Source: Marinomonas pollencensis (lineage in GTDB: Bacteria > Pseudomonadota > Gammaproteobacteria > Pseudomonadales > Marinomonadaceae). Taken from it: a DNA stretch of 64,000 bases. A model generated the notes under the pieces. The model saw nothing but the letters and a program-made list of their open reading frames with translations, ran no database searches and was not told where the DNA came from. Position numbers and translations under genes: made by a program. Below, piece by piece: positions 45,938 to 55,885 of the stretch; positions within the stretch are counted from its first letter, which is position 1, and the number at the start of each line of letters is the position of its first letter. Location of the stretch: contig NZ_QUNG01000007.1 of the NCBI RefSeq assembly GCF_003387375.1, positions 1 through 64,000 of the forward strand, given 5' to 3'.

Positions 45938-48900
45938 TTATATCAGGTTTCTCAACTCGCGAATAGCGACAGTTACCATAGCAAGTGTGAGTTCGCTTTC
46001 TGTTTTGATTTCACTGAAAGTCGTTCTGTAATGCTTGATATTATCGTTATTTTGCTCGCGCCAGTAAGTCAGTCTCTCATCCAGTTCTTTGATCTCTGGG
46101 CTTGATTGAATCACTTCCTGAGTGAGGGTTCTGAGGCTGTTGTCTACTTCATCGCCAAGGCCTGCCTTAGCGCGACGTTGCCACATATCTTCTGCGGACA
46201 GCTCGAACACACTATGGCGTAGCCAATGCAGTTCTAAGTCCATCTCTAAAGCAAAGTAGGTTTGTGCGACATCCAATACTTCTTTCTCGGTATTGCTGGC
46301 AACACGAATGATGTCCAGACCGTAGAACAAGTAATGCAATGCAGACAGTTTTTCTGCCACTTCTGCTGGAATACCTTGCTCAGCCAATTCTGCGTTGATC
46401 TCAGCGAGATGGGCTTGACTTGGCTCTGTTAGGATCGCCTGCATGTTCGCTCGAATGATCTCAACACCTGGCTTATACGTATCTTTTAGGCGCTGAATAG
46501 ACAAGCTTTCACGGGTGTTGCGAAGCAACCAAAGTGTCGTACGTTCAAGTAAAGCTTGAATGCGGATCAATAGGTTGTTTAGTACCTCATTGGACACCTG
46601 GAAGTCTAGATCGTTGATGGCATCCCATAGTGAAGGAATATCAAAAATGTCTTCCGCTGCCATGTAAGCACGAACCAGGTTAAGTGCAGACGCGCTGGTT
46701 TCTTCCTGTACATAGGTACTGAAAGTAGGCCCCATGCGGTTACCAAGGTTGTTAGTAACGTGGCCTGCAATGATTTCTTGCGCCAATGGGTGAGAAGCCA
46801 TTTGATCGCCAAAGCGCTTGGTTAGCTCTTTCGGGAAGTACTGATGGATTTGAGTAATCAAATCAGGGTCTTCGCCAATGCCGTCTTCCACAAGCTGTTC
46901 AGAAAGCTTGATCTTAGAGTACGCCAAGAGTACAGAAATCTCTGGACGAGTCAGTCCTTGATTTTTGTTCAAGCGTTTTTTGATTTGTGAATCGCTTGGT
47001 AAAAACTCGATTTCACGATTCAGTCGACCTTCGCGTACCAAGGAAAGGATCAAACGCCAGTGATCGGTCAAACGCTCAGCAGACTGCGCGTTCGCCAATG
47101 ATAAAACATGGCTTTGTCCTAGGTTATGGCGTAGTACAAGGTGGCCTACTTCGTCCGTCATTTGAGCCAGCAAAGTATTACGCTGCTTCTCAGTCATGTC
47201 GCCATTTTCAACCACACGGTTAAGCAGGATCTTAATGTTTACTTCGTGGTCTGAGCTGTCCACACCGGCCGAGTTGTCGATGGCATCAGTACTAATTAAA
47301 CCGCCATTTTGAGCAAACTCAATACGACCACGTTGTGTTAGACCAAGGTTACCGCCTTCGCCGACAATTTTACAGCGCAGCTCTTTGCCGTTAACACGTA
47401 AGGTGTTGTTGCCGCTATCGCCGACATCGGCGTGTGTTTCACTCTCGGCTTTAACATAAGTACCGATACCGCCATTCCAAAGCAAATCAACCGGCGCTTT
47501 TAGAATCGCATTGATTAGATCGGTTGGCGCCATGGATTTCATATTGCCTTCGATACCCAGAGCTTTACGAATGTCCGCATTGATAGGGATGGATTTCGCA
47601 GAGCGATTAAAGATACCACCACCTTTTGAAATCAACTCTTTGTTGTAATCTTCCCATGATGAGCGAGGTAGATTAAACATACGTTGACGTTCTGCGAAGG
47701 AGCTAGCGACTTCTGGTGTCGGGTCAATAAAGATGTGCATGTGGTTAAATGCAGCGATCAAGCGAGTGTGCTCAGACAGCAGCATGCCGTTACCAAATAC
47801 ATCCCCTGCCATATCACCAACGCCCACGGCAGTAAAATCAGTGGTTTGGCAATCGATGCCGATTTCTTTAAATTGACGTTTTACGGATTCCCATGCACCA
47901 CGTGCAGTGATACCCATTTTCTTATGGTCGTAACCATTGGAACCACCAGAGGCAAAAGCATCGCCTAACCAGAAGCCGTATTTTTCAGAAATGCTGTTGG
48001 CAAGGTCAGAGAAAGTGGCGGTGCCTTTGTCAGCCGCGACAACTAGGTATGGGTCATCTTCGTCGTAGCGTTCAACAGAAAGTGGGGCAACCACTTCGTT
48101 TTGCACTAGGTTGTCGGTAATGTCTAGCAAGCCGCTGATAAAGGTGGTGTAACAACGTACCACTTCTGCTTGAACTTCTTCACGAGAAGCGTTTTTCTTC
48201 AGTTGTTTGGCAACAAAACCGCCTTTCGCACCAGAAGGTACAATCACGGCATTTTTTACCATTTGAGCTTTTACTAGGCCAAGTACCTCAGTACGGAAGT
48301 CTTCCATACGGTCTGACCAACGAAGACCACCACGGGCAACTTTACCGCCACGCATGTGTACACCTTCAACCCAAGGTGCGTAAACGAATATCTCAAATTT
48401 CGGACGCGGTAGTGGTACCGCAGGGATCAATGAAGGGTCCAGTTTGAAAGAGACGTAGTCTTTGATCTCGTTATTTTCATCAGGCTGATAGAAGTTGGTA
48501 CGAATCATTGCCTGAATCACAGAAAGGTAGTGCTTCAGGATTCGATCTTCGTCCAAGTTCGCTACTTGATCCAATTCAAGATCAATTTTTTCAAGTAACT
48601 TTTGGATTTTATCTTCGCGCTTAGCCGTCAGGCTAGGATCAAAACGTTGCTCGAATAATTGCACTAATAAACGGGCAATATTGGCGTTTTTCTCTAGGGT
48701 TTGCTGCATGTATTGCACAGAAAACGGTACTTGGAGTTGCATCAAGTATTTGGTTAATGCGCGCAGCATAGTGACTTGGCGCCAAGTCAAAGAAGCATTC
48801 AATACCAGGGCATTAAAACGGTCGTTTTCGATGCGGCGGCTAAAGACTTGATTAAATGCGTCTTGGAAAGCCACACGTTGTGCGTTCTTCTCAAGATTTA

Positions 48901-50761
48901 CATCAGCATCAACACTGATAGCGAATTCTACAATCCAAGTGTTTTTGATGTCTTCTTCGTGATTGTCTAGTTCGTAAGGACGTGCTTCAAGTACACGCAA
49001 GCCCATGCATTCAAGAATAGGCAATACATCAGACAGTACCAAAGAGGTGCCTGAACCATAAACCTTGAAGAAGTAATTGTGCTTACTTTGGCCTACTTGG
49101 CGGTATAGATGGGTACTGATATCCCCTTCACCTGCCAATGAACTAAGACGTTCAATGTCTAATACGGCTGAGTTTGGAGAGAAGTCTTCACGGTAAGCCG
49201 CAGGTAGGTATGGTGCGTACTGTGAAAACAGAGTATTTCCAGCTTCTTCACCATTGCTTTTATGTAGAGCGGATAAAAGCTTGTCTTCCCATGAGCTCAT
49301 CGCTTCTTGCATCTTACGTTGAATGTCTTCTTCGTCGATGGATGGGCTATTTTGTGGGTCTGCGATTTGAATCGTGAAGTTTACGCGAGCCAATACTAGC
49401 TGTGAGAACTGCACGTTGAATTCAGAGCTGGTGCCGTTGCAAGCAGTCATCAGAATGTCTTGCATATGCATACGCAATTCTGTGTTGTAGCGATCGCGAG
49501 GCACATACACCAAGGCATTTAAGAAGCGGCCATAAATGTCTTTACGCAAGAAAACTCGTAATTGGCGACGTTCTTGAATCGCTAAAATGCTTTCGATGGT
49601 ATCGTAAAGCTCAGCAACTGGCGCTTGCAACATCTCATCACGAGGGTAGCTGTTTAGAATGTGCTTAAGGTTTTTGCCTTTGTGGCTGTTCGGGTCAACA
49701 TTTGCTTGTTCAACAATATGGTTTAATTTCTTACGCAATAGAGGAATGTCTTGTAAACGCGCCACATAAGTTGCAGAAGAATATAAGCCGAAGAAACGCC
49801 ATTCACCGATCACATTGCCTTTTTTATCAAAGCGCTTAACACCCAAGTAATCTAGGTGAACAGGGCGGTGAACCGTGGAAATAGCGGTCGACTTAGTAAG
49901 AATCAGCGCGTTGTTGTTGTCTACTGCTAGCTCAGCTAGTCGGTTATTAAGGACAATGTCACGCTTTACTTTTTTATCATTGATGTCGCGGAAGGTACCT
50001 AAACCAGAGCCATCGACCAGTTTTAGGTGGGCTTCGTCTTTTTCTGCGACTAGGTCATAAGCGCGGAAACCAATGAAGGTGAAATGGTCATTGGCGATCC
50101 AGCGAAGAAAATCAAGATTCTCTTGATGTTCTGCGTTATCTTTTAGGTGAGCAATGTTTTCAGATTCAGCGATAATCTCGCTCAATTTGCTCTTCATTGT
50201 AGGCCAGTCGCCCACAGCTTTTTTAACATCGATTAGACTGGTCAGTAATTCGTCTTTGATTTCGTCTAGTAAATTGATGTCAGATAGACGGTCGATTTCA
50301 AAGCGCATTAGTGCTTCGTTTTGCTCAATTGGGGCGTCTAAATTAATGTTTTGCAGCTCGCCTTTCTTATTGCGAATCGCAGGTACAACTGGGTGAGCCG
50401 TTAAATGGATAGTGTGGCCTAGGCGAACAAGAGCCATGTTAAAAGAAGACACTAAGAATGGCATATCTTCCGTTAAGATCTCGATCACGGTGTGTGTCGA
50501 ATGCCAGCTGTGTTCTTCGTAGTTAGGGTTGTAAACGCGAACTTTTGGTTGAGAATTTGAGCGTTGTTGGATGAAATCCCAAAGGCAGACAATAGTGCCG
50601 TATAGGTTTTCAATTGACTCATTCACCAAGTCTTCCGTTAATGAGTCCTGGAAGTATAGGTGGGCAAGGTGAACAAGATTTTGAGCTTCACTGCTGCTGA
50701 AGTTGTCTCGTATCTCAGCTTCAATACGCTCGATTAATTCGGTTTTTTTGTTATCAGTCAT
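45938..50761 (-). CDS. gdhB: NAD-specific glutamate dehydrogenase, 180-kDa class
   Basis: 1607 residues, the size of the large NAD-dependent enzymes. It deaminates glutamate to 2-oxoglutarate and is catabolic. The long N-terminal ACT-containing region (about 1-700) precedes the catalytic core, with RGGLRWSDRMEDFRTEVLGL, VIVPSGAKGGFVAKQL, VGVGDMAGDVFGNGML (Rossmann-like) and LWNGGIGTYVKA. A long C-terminal extension follows. GAGGATGAG precedes the ATG. An ArgR-type half-site lies 125-140 bp upstream, in line with arginine induction of gdhB in Pseudomonas. argD follows after a strong stem-loop. Confidence 0.95.
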   Translation of the reverse strand: MTDNKKTELIERIEAEIRDNFSSSEAQNLVHLAHLYFQDSLTEDLVNESIENLYGTIVCLWDFIQQRSNSQPKVRVYNPNYEEHSWHSTHTVIEILTEDMPFLVSSFNMALVRLGHTIHLTAHPVVPAIRNKKGELQNINLDAPIEQNEALMRFEIDRLSDINLLDEIKDELLTSLIDVKKAVGDWPTMKSKLSEIIAESENIAHLKDNAEHQENLDFLRWIANDHFTFIGFRAYDLVAEKDEAHLKLVDGSGLGTFRDINDKKVKRDIVLNNRLAELAVDNNNALILTKSTAISTVHRPVHLDYLGVKRFDKKGNVIGEWRFFGLYSSATYVARLQDIPLLRKKLNHIVEQANVDPNSHKGKNLKHILNSYPRDEMLQAPVAELYDTIESILAIQERRQLRVFLRKDIYGRFLNALVYVPRDRYNTELRMHMQDILMTACNGTSSEFNVQFSQLVLARVNFTIQIADPQNSPSIDEEDIQRKMQEAMSSWEDKLLSALHKSNGEEAGNTLFSQYAPYLPAAYREDFSPNSAVLDIERLSSLAGEGDISTHLYRQVGQSKHNYFFKVYGSGTSLVLSDVLPILECMGLRVLEARPYELDNHEEDIKNTWIVEFAISVDADVNLEKNAQRVAFQDAFNQVFSRRIENDRFNALVLNASLTWRQVTMLRALTKYLMQLQVPFSVQYMQQTLEKNANIARLLVQLFEQRFDPSLTAKREDKIQKLLEKIDLELDQVANLDEDRILKHYLSVIQAMIRTNFYQPDENNEIKDYVSFKLDPSLIPAVPLPRPKFEIFVYAPWVEGVHMRGGKVARGGLRWSDRMEDFRTEVLGLVKAQMVKNAVIVPSGAKGGFVAKQLKKNASREEVQAEVVRCYTTFISGLLDITDNLVQNEVVAPLSVERYDEDDPYLVVAADKGTATFSDLANSISEKYGFWLGDAFASGGSNGYDHKKMGITARGAWESVKRQFKEIGIDCQTTDFTAVGVGDMAGDVFGNGMLLSEHTRLIAAFNHMHIFIDPTPEVASSFAERQRMFNLPRSSWEDYNKELISKGGGIFNRSAKSIPINADIRKALGIEGNMKSMAPTDLINAILKAPVDLLWNGGIGTYVKAESETHADVGDSGNNTLRVNGKELRCKIVGEGGNLGLTQRGRIEFAQNGGLISTDAIDNSAGVDSSDHEVNIKILLNRVVENGDMTEKQRNTLLAQMTDEVGHLVLRHNLGQSHVLSLANAQSAERLTDHWRLILSLVREGRLNREIEFLPSDSQIKKRLNKNQGLTRPEISVLLAYSKIKLSEQLVEDGIGEDPDLITQIHQYFPKELTKRFGDQMASHPLAQEIIAGHVTNNLGNRMGPTFSTYVQEETSASALNLVRAYMAAEDIFDIPSLWDAINDLDFQVSNEVLNNLLIRIQALLERTTLWLLRNTRESLSIQRLKDTYKPGVEIIRANMQAILTEPSQAHLAEINAELAEQGIPAEVAEKLSALHYLFYGLDIIRVASNTEKEVLDVAQTYFALEMDLELHWLRHSVFELSAEDMWQRRAKAGLGDEVDNSLRTLTQEVIQSSPEIKELDERLTYWREQNNDNIKHYRTTFSEIKTESELTLAMVTVAIRELRNLI

Positions 50762-51054
50762 TAGAACTCATCCTCATGAGTGGTGTTCTTTATAAAACTA
50801 GTTGTCATTGTTAGATCACGAAAGTGCTACTTCAGGACTGCCAAACGATTATTATGAAAACTTGCCTCCTTTGATAGGCTTGAAATTACGCAATTGCGAC
50901 ATTTAGTTCTCTTATTTAAAGGTTTTTCCGAAAAAGAGCTTGATTCAAACAGGAAAACCCTTTGTTATCCATTTTAAACGAAATAAACTTCTTTTTTACT
51001 CATTGATCGCAGGATAATAATTTGTACAAGAGTGAATTTGCATCGAGAGAAATC
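50762..51054. other. Divergent gdhB/argR regulatory region
   Basis: About 293 bp between two divergent starts with no gene. Contains the ArgR-like half-site (50886-50901). A TTG-started extension of the regulator to 51022 is possible but has no better ribosome site. Confidence 0.45.
50886..50901 (-). promoter_or_regulatory. Putative ArgR half-site upstream of gdhB
   Basis: On the minus strand the site reads TGTCGC-AATTGCGT-AA, fitting the TGTCGC-N8-AA half-site described for Pseudomonas AraC-type ArgR. The adjoining second half-site, expected 21 bp away, is poorly conserved. Confidence 0.45.
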
Positions 51055-52074
51055 ATGCAGGCGAGTAAAAAACCTCAAAAATACGGATTTTTGCTTCTCC
51101 CACACTATTCAATGCTCGGATTTTCATCAGCCATCGAAACCTTGCATATGGCGAACTGGGTGACAGGAAAAGAGTTATATCGTTTTTGCACCATAGGGCA
51201 TGGTGTGAGTGAGATTGCCTCAAATACAGGGGTTACAACCCATACCGACTACACTACAGTCGATGCTCCGAAGGATTTAGACGCCATCTTTGTCTGTGGG
51301 GCCTCCCCAGTGACACAAAACGAAAGTCAGACTTTAGAAAATTGGCTAAAAAAGCAGGCTCAAAAGCAGGTTCACCTAGGTGGTTTATGCACAGGAAGCT
51401 ATTTATTAGCCAAAGCAGGGCTGTTAAATGGCTATCGAGCGACCATTCATTGGTGGAATATAGCGAATTTGCGCGATGAGTTTCCCGATACCATAGTGTC
51501 GAGTCACTTATTTGAAGTAGATAGGGATAGGTTCACCTGTAGTGGCGGTACTGCGGCGATGGACATGATGTTGTTTTTGATTGGTAAGCAGCATGGCATG
51601 ACGCTTGCTAGCACTATTTCAGAACAATTTGTCTGTGAGCGCATTCGTACCCACGATGATCCGCAAAGGATACCTTTGCAAGCGCGCATCGGCACCGGAC
51701 AACCGAAATTGGTCGAGGCAGTGCAACTAATGGAGGCGAATATTCGTGAGCCTCTATCATCTGATGATATTGCTTACCACGTTGGGGTGTCTCGCCGACA
51801 TCTAGAGCGCTTGTTTAAGCAGAATTTGAGCTCAGTACCTTCGCGCTATTACTTAGAGTTACGCCTACAGCATGCAAAGCAGATGCTGTTACAAACAGAT
51901 AAGTCGATTACTGAGGTAGGTTTAGAGTGTGGTTTCACTACGGCCCCTCACTTTAGTACGACTTATAAGGGCTTTTTTGGACTATCGCCAAGGGCAGAAC
52001 GAAAAAATCTGCAAATTAAAGTGGATCAACCTGATCATACGGACAGGAAAAAAAGACAATTATGGAAAAAATAA
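51055..52074 (+). CDS. argR: AraC/GlxA-family regulator, ArgR-like
   Basis: 339 residues from ATG 51055 (MQASKKPQKYGFLLLPHYSM). The N-terminal DJ-1/PfpI-like domain (about 8-190) has the nucleophile-elbow-like GGLCTGSYLLAKAGLL and ATIHWW. The C-terminal AraC domain (about 220-320) includes LSSDDIAYHVGVSRRHLERL and SRYYLELRLQHAKQMLLQ and ITEVGLECGFTTAPHFS. The C-terminal half closely resembles Pseudomonas ArgR, which senses arginine and activates transport (aot) and gdhB. Here it sits between gdhB and an arginine-type transporter, the expected targets, although in Pseudomonas it ends the aot operon rather than preceding it. Confidence 0.85.
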   Translation: MQASKKPQKYGFLLLPHYSMLGFSSAIETLHMANWVTGKELYRFCTIGHGVSEIASNTGVTTHTDYTTVDAPKDLDAIFVCGASPVTQNESQTLENWLKKQAQKQVHLGGLCTGSYLLAKAGLLNGYRATIHWWNIANLRDEFPDTIVSSHLFEVDRDRFTCSGGTAAMDMMLFLIGKQHGMTLASTISEQFVCERIRTHDDPQRIPLQARIGTGQPKLVEAVQLMEANIREPLSSDDIAYHVGVSRRHLERLFKQNLSSVPSRYYLELRLQHAKQMLLQTDKSITEVGLECGFTTAPHFSTTYKGFFGLSPRAERKNLQIKVDQPDHTDRKKRQLWKK

Positions 52075-52209
52075 TTTAAAATACAGGTTACGAGCTATTT
52101 TGATCTATGAGCACATTGCTTTTCCCTGCTCTGATAGCGGTAGGGTGTGCTTTCTCAGGTGCTATTTTCGTACTCGAAGATAAAAACGAAATATAAAAAG
52201 GTAATAAAC

Positions 52210-52977
52210 ATGTCGAAAGTCCCGGCTCTAGAGCTAATAGACATTCATAAAACGTTTGGGAATGTGGAGGTGCTTAAGGGAATCTCCTTAAAAGCCTATG
52301 ACGGGGATGTTATTTCAATTCTTGGATCAAGTGGCTCAGGAAAAAGCACATTTTTACGTTGTATCAATATGCTAGAAAATCCCACTAAGGGCGAAATCAT
52401 TTTTAATGGTGAGTCTTTAAACTTGGTGCCTAGTGGTAGTGATTTGGTTTCCGGCAACATGAAGCAGCTGACAAAAATGCGTCAGCAGATTGGCTTTGTT
52501 TTTCAAAGCTTTAATTTATGGCCTCACATGACTATCTTACAAAATGTGATGGAAGGTCCTGCTCATGTTCTTAAGCGCCCTAAACATGAAGTGATGGCTT
52601 ACGCTGAACATCTTCTTGATAAAGTAGGGATAGCAGATAAGAAACATATGTACCCGAACCAATTGTCTGGCGGACAGCAGCAGCGTGTTGCTATTGCGAG
52701 AACGCTAGCGATGGATCCACAAGTCATATTATTTGATGAACCTACTTCAGCGCTTGACCCTGAGTTAGTGGGTGAAGTATTAGGTGTAATGCGTAATTTG
52801 GCTGATGAAGGCAGAACTATGCTGATTGTTACCCACGAGATGAATTTTGCTCGTGAAGTATCCAGTGATGTGGTGTTTCTTCATCAGGGAGTGGTTGAAG
52901 AACAAGGCGCTCCAAGTAAAGTGTTTGGATCTCCAGAGTCTGAGCGTTGTAAAGCATTCTTATCTAGTGTGTTTTAG
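52210..52977 (+). CDS. Arginine/ornithine-type ABC transporter ATP-binding protein
   Basis: 255 residues from ATG 52210 (MSKVPALELIDIHKTFG); an upstream ATG at 52147 would add 21 residues without family support. AAGG at 52198-52201 lies just before 52210. Walker A LGSSGSGKST, Q-loop FVFQSFNLWPHM, signature LSGGQQQRVAIAR, Walker B VILFDEPTSALDPE and switch His VTHEMNFA are intact. This is the HisP/AotP type of the polar amino acid family. First gene of the transporter cluster downstream of argR; the basic-amino-acid specificity is inferred from context. Confidence 0.9.
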   Translation: MSKVPALELIDIHKTFGNVEVLKGISLKAYDGDVISILGSSGSGKSTFLRCINMLENPTKGEIIFNGESLNLVPSGSDLVSGNMKQLTKMRQQIGFVFQSFNLWPHMTILQNVMEGPAHVLKRPKHEVMAYAEHLLDKVGIADKKHMYPNQLSGGQQQRVAIARTLAMDPQVILFDEPTSALDPELVGEVLGVMRNLADEGRTMLIVTHEMNFAREVSSDVVFLHQGVVEEQGAPSKVFGSPESERCKAFLSSVF

Positions 52978-53043
52978 CGCATTGTGCAGGCGATGTTGGA
53001 TTTAAATAAAGTAAAAAAATAACGGTTCACTAAGGAATTTTTC

Positions 53044-53799
53044 ATGAAATTAAAAACTATTATTATGGGCTCTGCCCTTTTTGTTGGTGCTGCACTGACC
53101 GGTGCCTCCGCGCACGCGGCTGATAAAATTCGTTTCGCAACAGAAGGAGCTTGGGCTCCGTTTAACTACATCGATTCTACTGGTACGCCACAAGGTTTTG
53201 ATGTGGATATTGCGCACGCGTTATGTGCACAAATGAAAGCGGATTGTGAGATTGTGACCCAAGATTGGGATGGTCTTATTCCAGGCCTAAAAGTGCGTAA
53301 ATTCGATGCGATTATTGCGTCTATGTCTATTACTCCAGAGCGTGAGAAAGTAGTAGATTTCACTAACAAATACTACTCAGGTGGATTGCGTTTCTTAGGT
53401 CGTACTGGTGAGACAGTTGATCTGAAAAATCTAGATGGTAAAACCATTGGTGCACAGCGTGCTACCTTAGGTGCACAATACCTAGAAGATAACTACTCTG
53501 GCAAAGCCAAGCTTAAATTTTACGATAACCAAGACAATGTTTACTTGGACTTAGTGTCTGGTCGTCTTGATGTTGTATTGTCTGATGAATTGCCGACTTA
53601 TAACTGGTTAAAAACATCTGGTAACGGCGATAAGTTTGAGTTTAAAGGTGATGCCTTTATGAAGAATGATAATATCGGTATTGCGGTTCGCAAAGGCGAT
53701 AAGTTGAAAGATAAGCTAAACGAAGCGCTAAAAGCAATTTTAGCGAACGGCACTTATCAGAAAATTAACGCTAAATACTTCCCATTTTCTATCTATTAA
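53044..53799 (+). CDS. Arginine/ornithine-type periplasmic binding protein
   Basis: 251 residues with a signal peptide cleaved near SAHA-AD. The mature sequence is a family 3 solute-binding protein: IRFATEGAWAPFNYID, GFDVDIAHALCAQM, DWDGLIPGLKVRKFDAII, SMSITPEREKVVDFTNKYY, close to HisJ/ArgT/AotJ. The acidic ligand pocket fits a cationic amino acid. It is followed by a strong 12-bp stem-loop before the permease genes. Confidence 0.9.
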   Translation: MKLKTIIMGSALFVGAALTGASAHAADKIRFATEGAWAPFNYIDSTGTPQGFDVDIAHALCAQMKADCEIVTQDWDGLIPGLKVRKFDAIIASMSITPEREKVVDFTNKYYSGGLRFLGRTGETVDLKNLDGKTIGAQRATLGAQYLEDNYSGKAKLKFYDNQDNVYLDLVSGRLDVVLSDELPTYNWLKTSGNGDKFEFKGDAFMKNDNIGIAVRKGDKLKDKLNEALKAILANGTYQKINAKYFPFSIY

Positions 53800-53818
53800 T
53801 CGATAGAAAATCGACATA

Positions 53819-53847
53819 CCCTTTAGCTCAATTACTGAGCTAAAGGG
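53819..53847 (+). promoter_or_regulatory. Stem-loop between binding-protein and permease genes
   Basis: Perfect 12-bp stem CCCTTTAGCTCA attac TGAGCTAAAGGG, 20 bp after the binding-protein stop and 32 bp before the permease. It lacks a real T-run (GTTGTTTCC), so mRNA protection or partial termination is likely, giving excess binding protein. Confidence 0.7.
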
Positions 53848-53878
53848 GTTGTTTCCTGTTTAATTCTGAGAAAAAAAT

Positions 53879-54568
53879 ATGATTGATCTTCATGGATTCG
53901 GTCATCAGCTGTTACAAGGCGCATTGGTCACCGTAGAGCTTGCTCTTGCCTCTTTAGTTGTTGGTCTTGTGCTCGGTTTATTGGGCGCCGCCGCTAAGTT
54001 ATCGTCAATAAAACCCCTGCAATGGATTGCGAATATCTATACCACCTTAATTCGGGGTCTTCCTGAATTATTGACGGTATTGATTATTTATTTTGGAGCG
54101 ACCACCGTCTTAATGTCGATTGCGGGTCTATTCGGGTATGATGAATACATTGAAATTGGTGCGTTTGCAGCAGGTGTGACAGCGTTGGGATTGACTTTTG
54201 GTGCGTACGCAACTGAAGTATTTCGAGGTGCATTGCAATCTATTCCTAAGGGGCAGCATGAATCCGCTGTGGCGTTAGGAATGGGCACATTTCACAAATT
54301 CTATCGAATTATTTTGCCACAGGTTTGGCGTATCGCTTTACCCGGTTTAGGCAACTTATTTTTGGTGCTGCTAAAAGACACCGCATTGGTTTCTGTGGTG
54401 GGTTTAGAAGATATTATGCGCAAAGCAAATATCGCTGTGAGTAGCACAAAAGAAGCATTCTTGTTTTATCTTGTGGCAGCGATTATGTATTTGGTTTTAA
54501 CCATTGTCTCTATGGGGGTGGTTTCTTATCTAGAAAAGCGCGCTCGTCGTGGCTTAACAAGAGGGTAA
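53879..54568 (+). CDS. Arginine/ornithine-type ABC transporter permease (HisQ/AotQ type)
   Basis: 229 residues, about five membrane helices. The EAA loop reads GALQSIPKGQHESAVALGMG in the family-typical position, and LKDTALVSVVGLEDIMRKA is the usual C-terminal signature of polar amino acid permeases. It pairs with the next gene product. Three bases separate the two genes, so they are co-translated. Confidence 0.9.
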   Translation: MIDLHGFGHQLLQGALVTVELALASLVVGLVLGLLGAAAKLSSIKPLQWIANIYTTLIRGLPELLTVLIIYFGATTVLMSIAGLFGYDEYIEIGAFAAGVTALGLTFGAYATEVFRGALQSIPKGQHESAVALGMGTFHKFYRIILPQVWRIALPGLGNLFLVLLKDTALVSVVGLEDIMRKANIAVSSTKEAFLFYLVAAIMYLVLTIVSMGVVSYLEKRARRGLTRG

Positions 54569-54571
54569 ACG

Positions 54572-55282
54572 ATGGATTTTTCAGTAGTTGTAGAATACTT
54601 CCCTCGTTTATTAGAAGGGACCTGGGTTAGCATACAATTGGTTCTCTTATCAATTGTATTGGGTGGTTTGTTTGCTTTGCCAATTGCACTTGCGCGGATA
54701 TCGCCAGTGCTTTGGATTCGCTCGCTGCCTTTTGCTTACATCTTCTTTTTTCGTGGTACACCTCTGCTGGTGCAGATTTTCTTGGTTTACTATGGTGCTT
54801 CACAATTTGATGTTGTGCGGGAGAGTGTCTTGTGGCCGATTCTGCGTGAGCCATTTTGGTGTGCGATTATTGCTTTCACCTTGAATACCTCAGCTTATAC
54901 CGCTGAGATCTTTCGTGGTGCTATCCAGGCAATTCCACCAGGTGAAGTGGAAGCCTGTAAAGTAGTCGGCATGTCAAAAACACAAATGTATCGTCGAGTA
55001 TTATTGCCACGGGCATTTGGTATCGTACTGCCAGCTTACGGAAATGAAATTATTTTGATGCTCAAAGGCAGTGCCTTAGCCAGTACCATTACGATTTTAG
55101 ATCTTACTGGAATGGCGCGAACTATCATTGCGAGAACTTATACGCCGATTGAGATTTTTCTGGCGGCCGGTGCAATTTATTTGCTAATCAGTATGGTGAT
55201 TATTGCTATCTTCCGTCAGGTTGAAAAGCATCAGAACCGTTATTTGGGGTCTGTTTCAATTAAGGTCCCAGATAAGGGGTAG
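54572..55282 (+). CDS. Arginine/ornithine-type ABC transporter permease (HisM/AotM type)
   Basis: 236 residues, about five membrane helices. RGAIQAIPPGEVEACKVVGM is the EAA loop, and MLKGSALASTITILDLTGMA the permease signature. FFRGTPLLVQIFLVYYG near the second helix is typical of the family. It completes a four-component importer with the ATPase, binding protein and the preceding permease, and ends at a terminator shared with the PII gene. Confidence 0.9.
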   Translation: MDFSVVVEYFPRLLEGTWVSIQLVLLSIVLGGLFALPIALARISPVLWIRSLPFAYIFFFRGTPLLVQIFLVYYGASQFDVVRESVLWPILREPFWCAIIAFTLNTSAYTAEIFRGAIQAIPPGEVEACKVVGMSKTQMYRRVLLPRAFGIVLPAYGNEIILMLKGSALASTITILDLTGMARTIIARTYTPIEIFLAAGAIYLLISMVIIAIFRQVEKHQNRYLGSVSIKVPDKG

Positions 55283-55318
55283 GGTTAGAACTTCGCATTG
55301 GGTTATGTCATAGCAAAA

Positions 55319-55347
55319 TAAAAAAGAGGCCTAGGCCTCTTTTTTGT
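55319..55347. terminator. Bidirectional terminator between the transporter and PII genes
   Basis: AAAAAAGAGGCCtaGGCCTCTTTTTT: a perfect stem with runs of A and T on both sides. Confidence 0.9.
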
Positions 55348-55418
55348 GTTTTTGATGGGGAAACAGGGGAGTAAGTGTGTTCGCTGCTTATAATGCCCCT
55401 GCCAATTTAACTCAGTGG

Positions 55419-55826
<408 letters not shown>

Positions 55827-55885
55827 TCAGGAATAGGTTATGGTCTATATTTGTTACTCTGAAGAGGGATGTTTCGAGGTGTGCT

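Noticed and set aside
52147-52209. Longer N-terminus of the amino-acid transporter ATPase
   Set aside because: The 21 added residues have no family similarity, and a ribosome site directly precedes ATG 52210.
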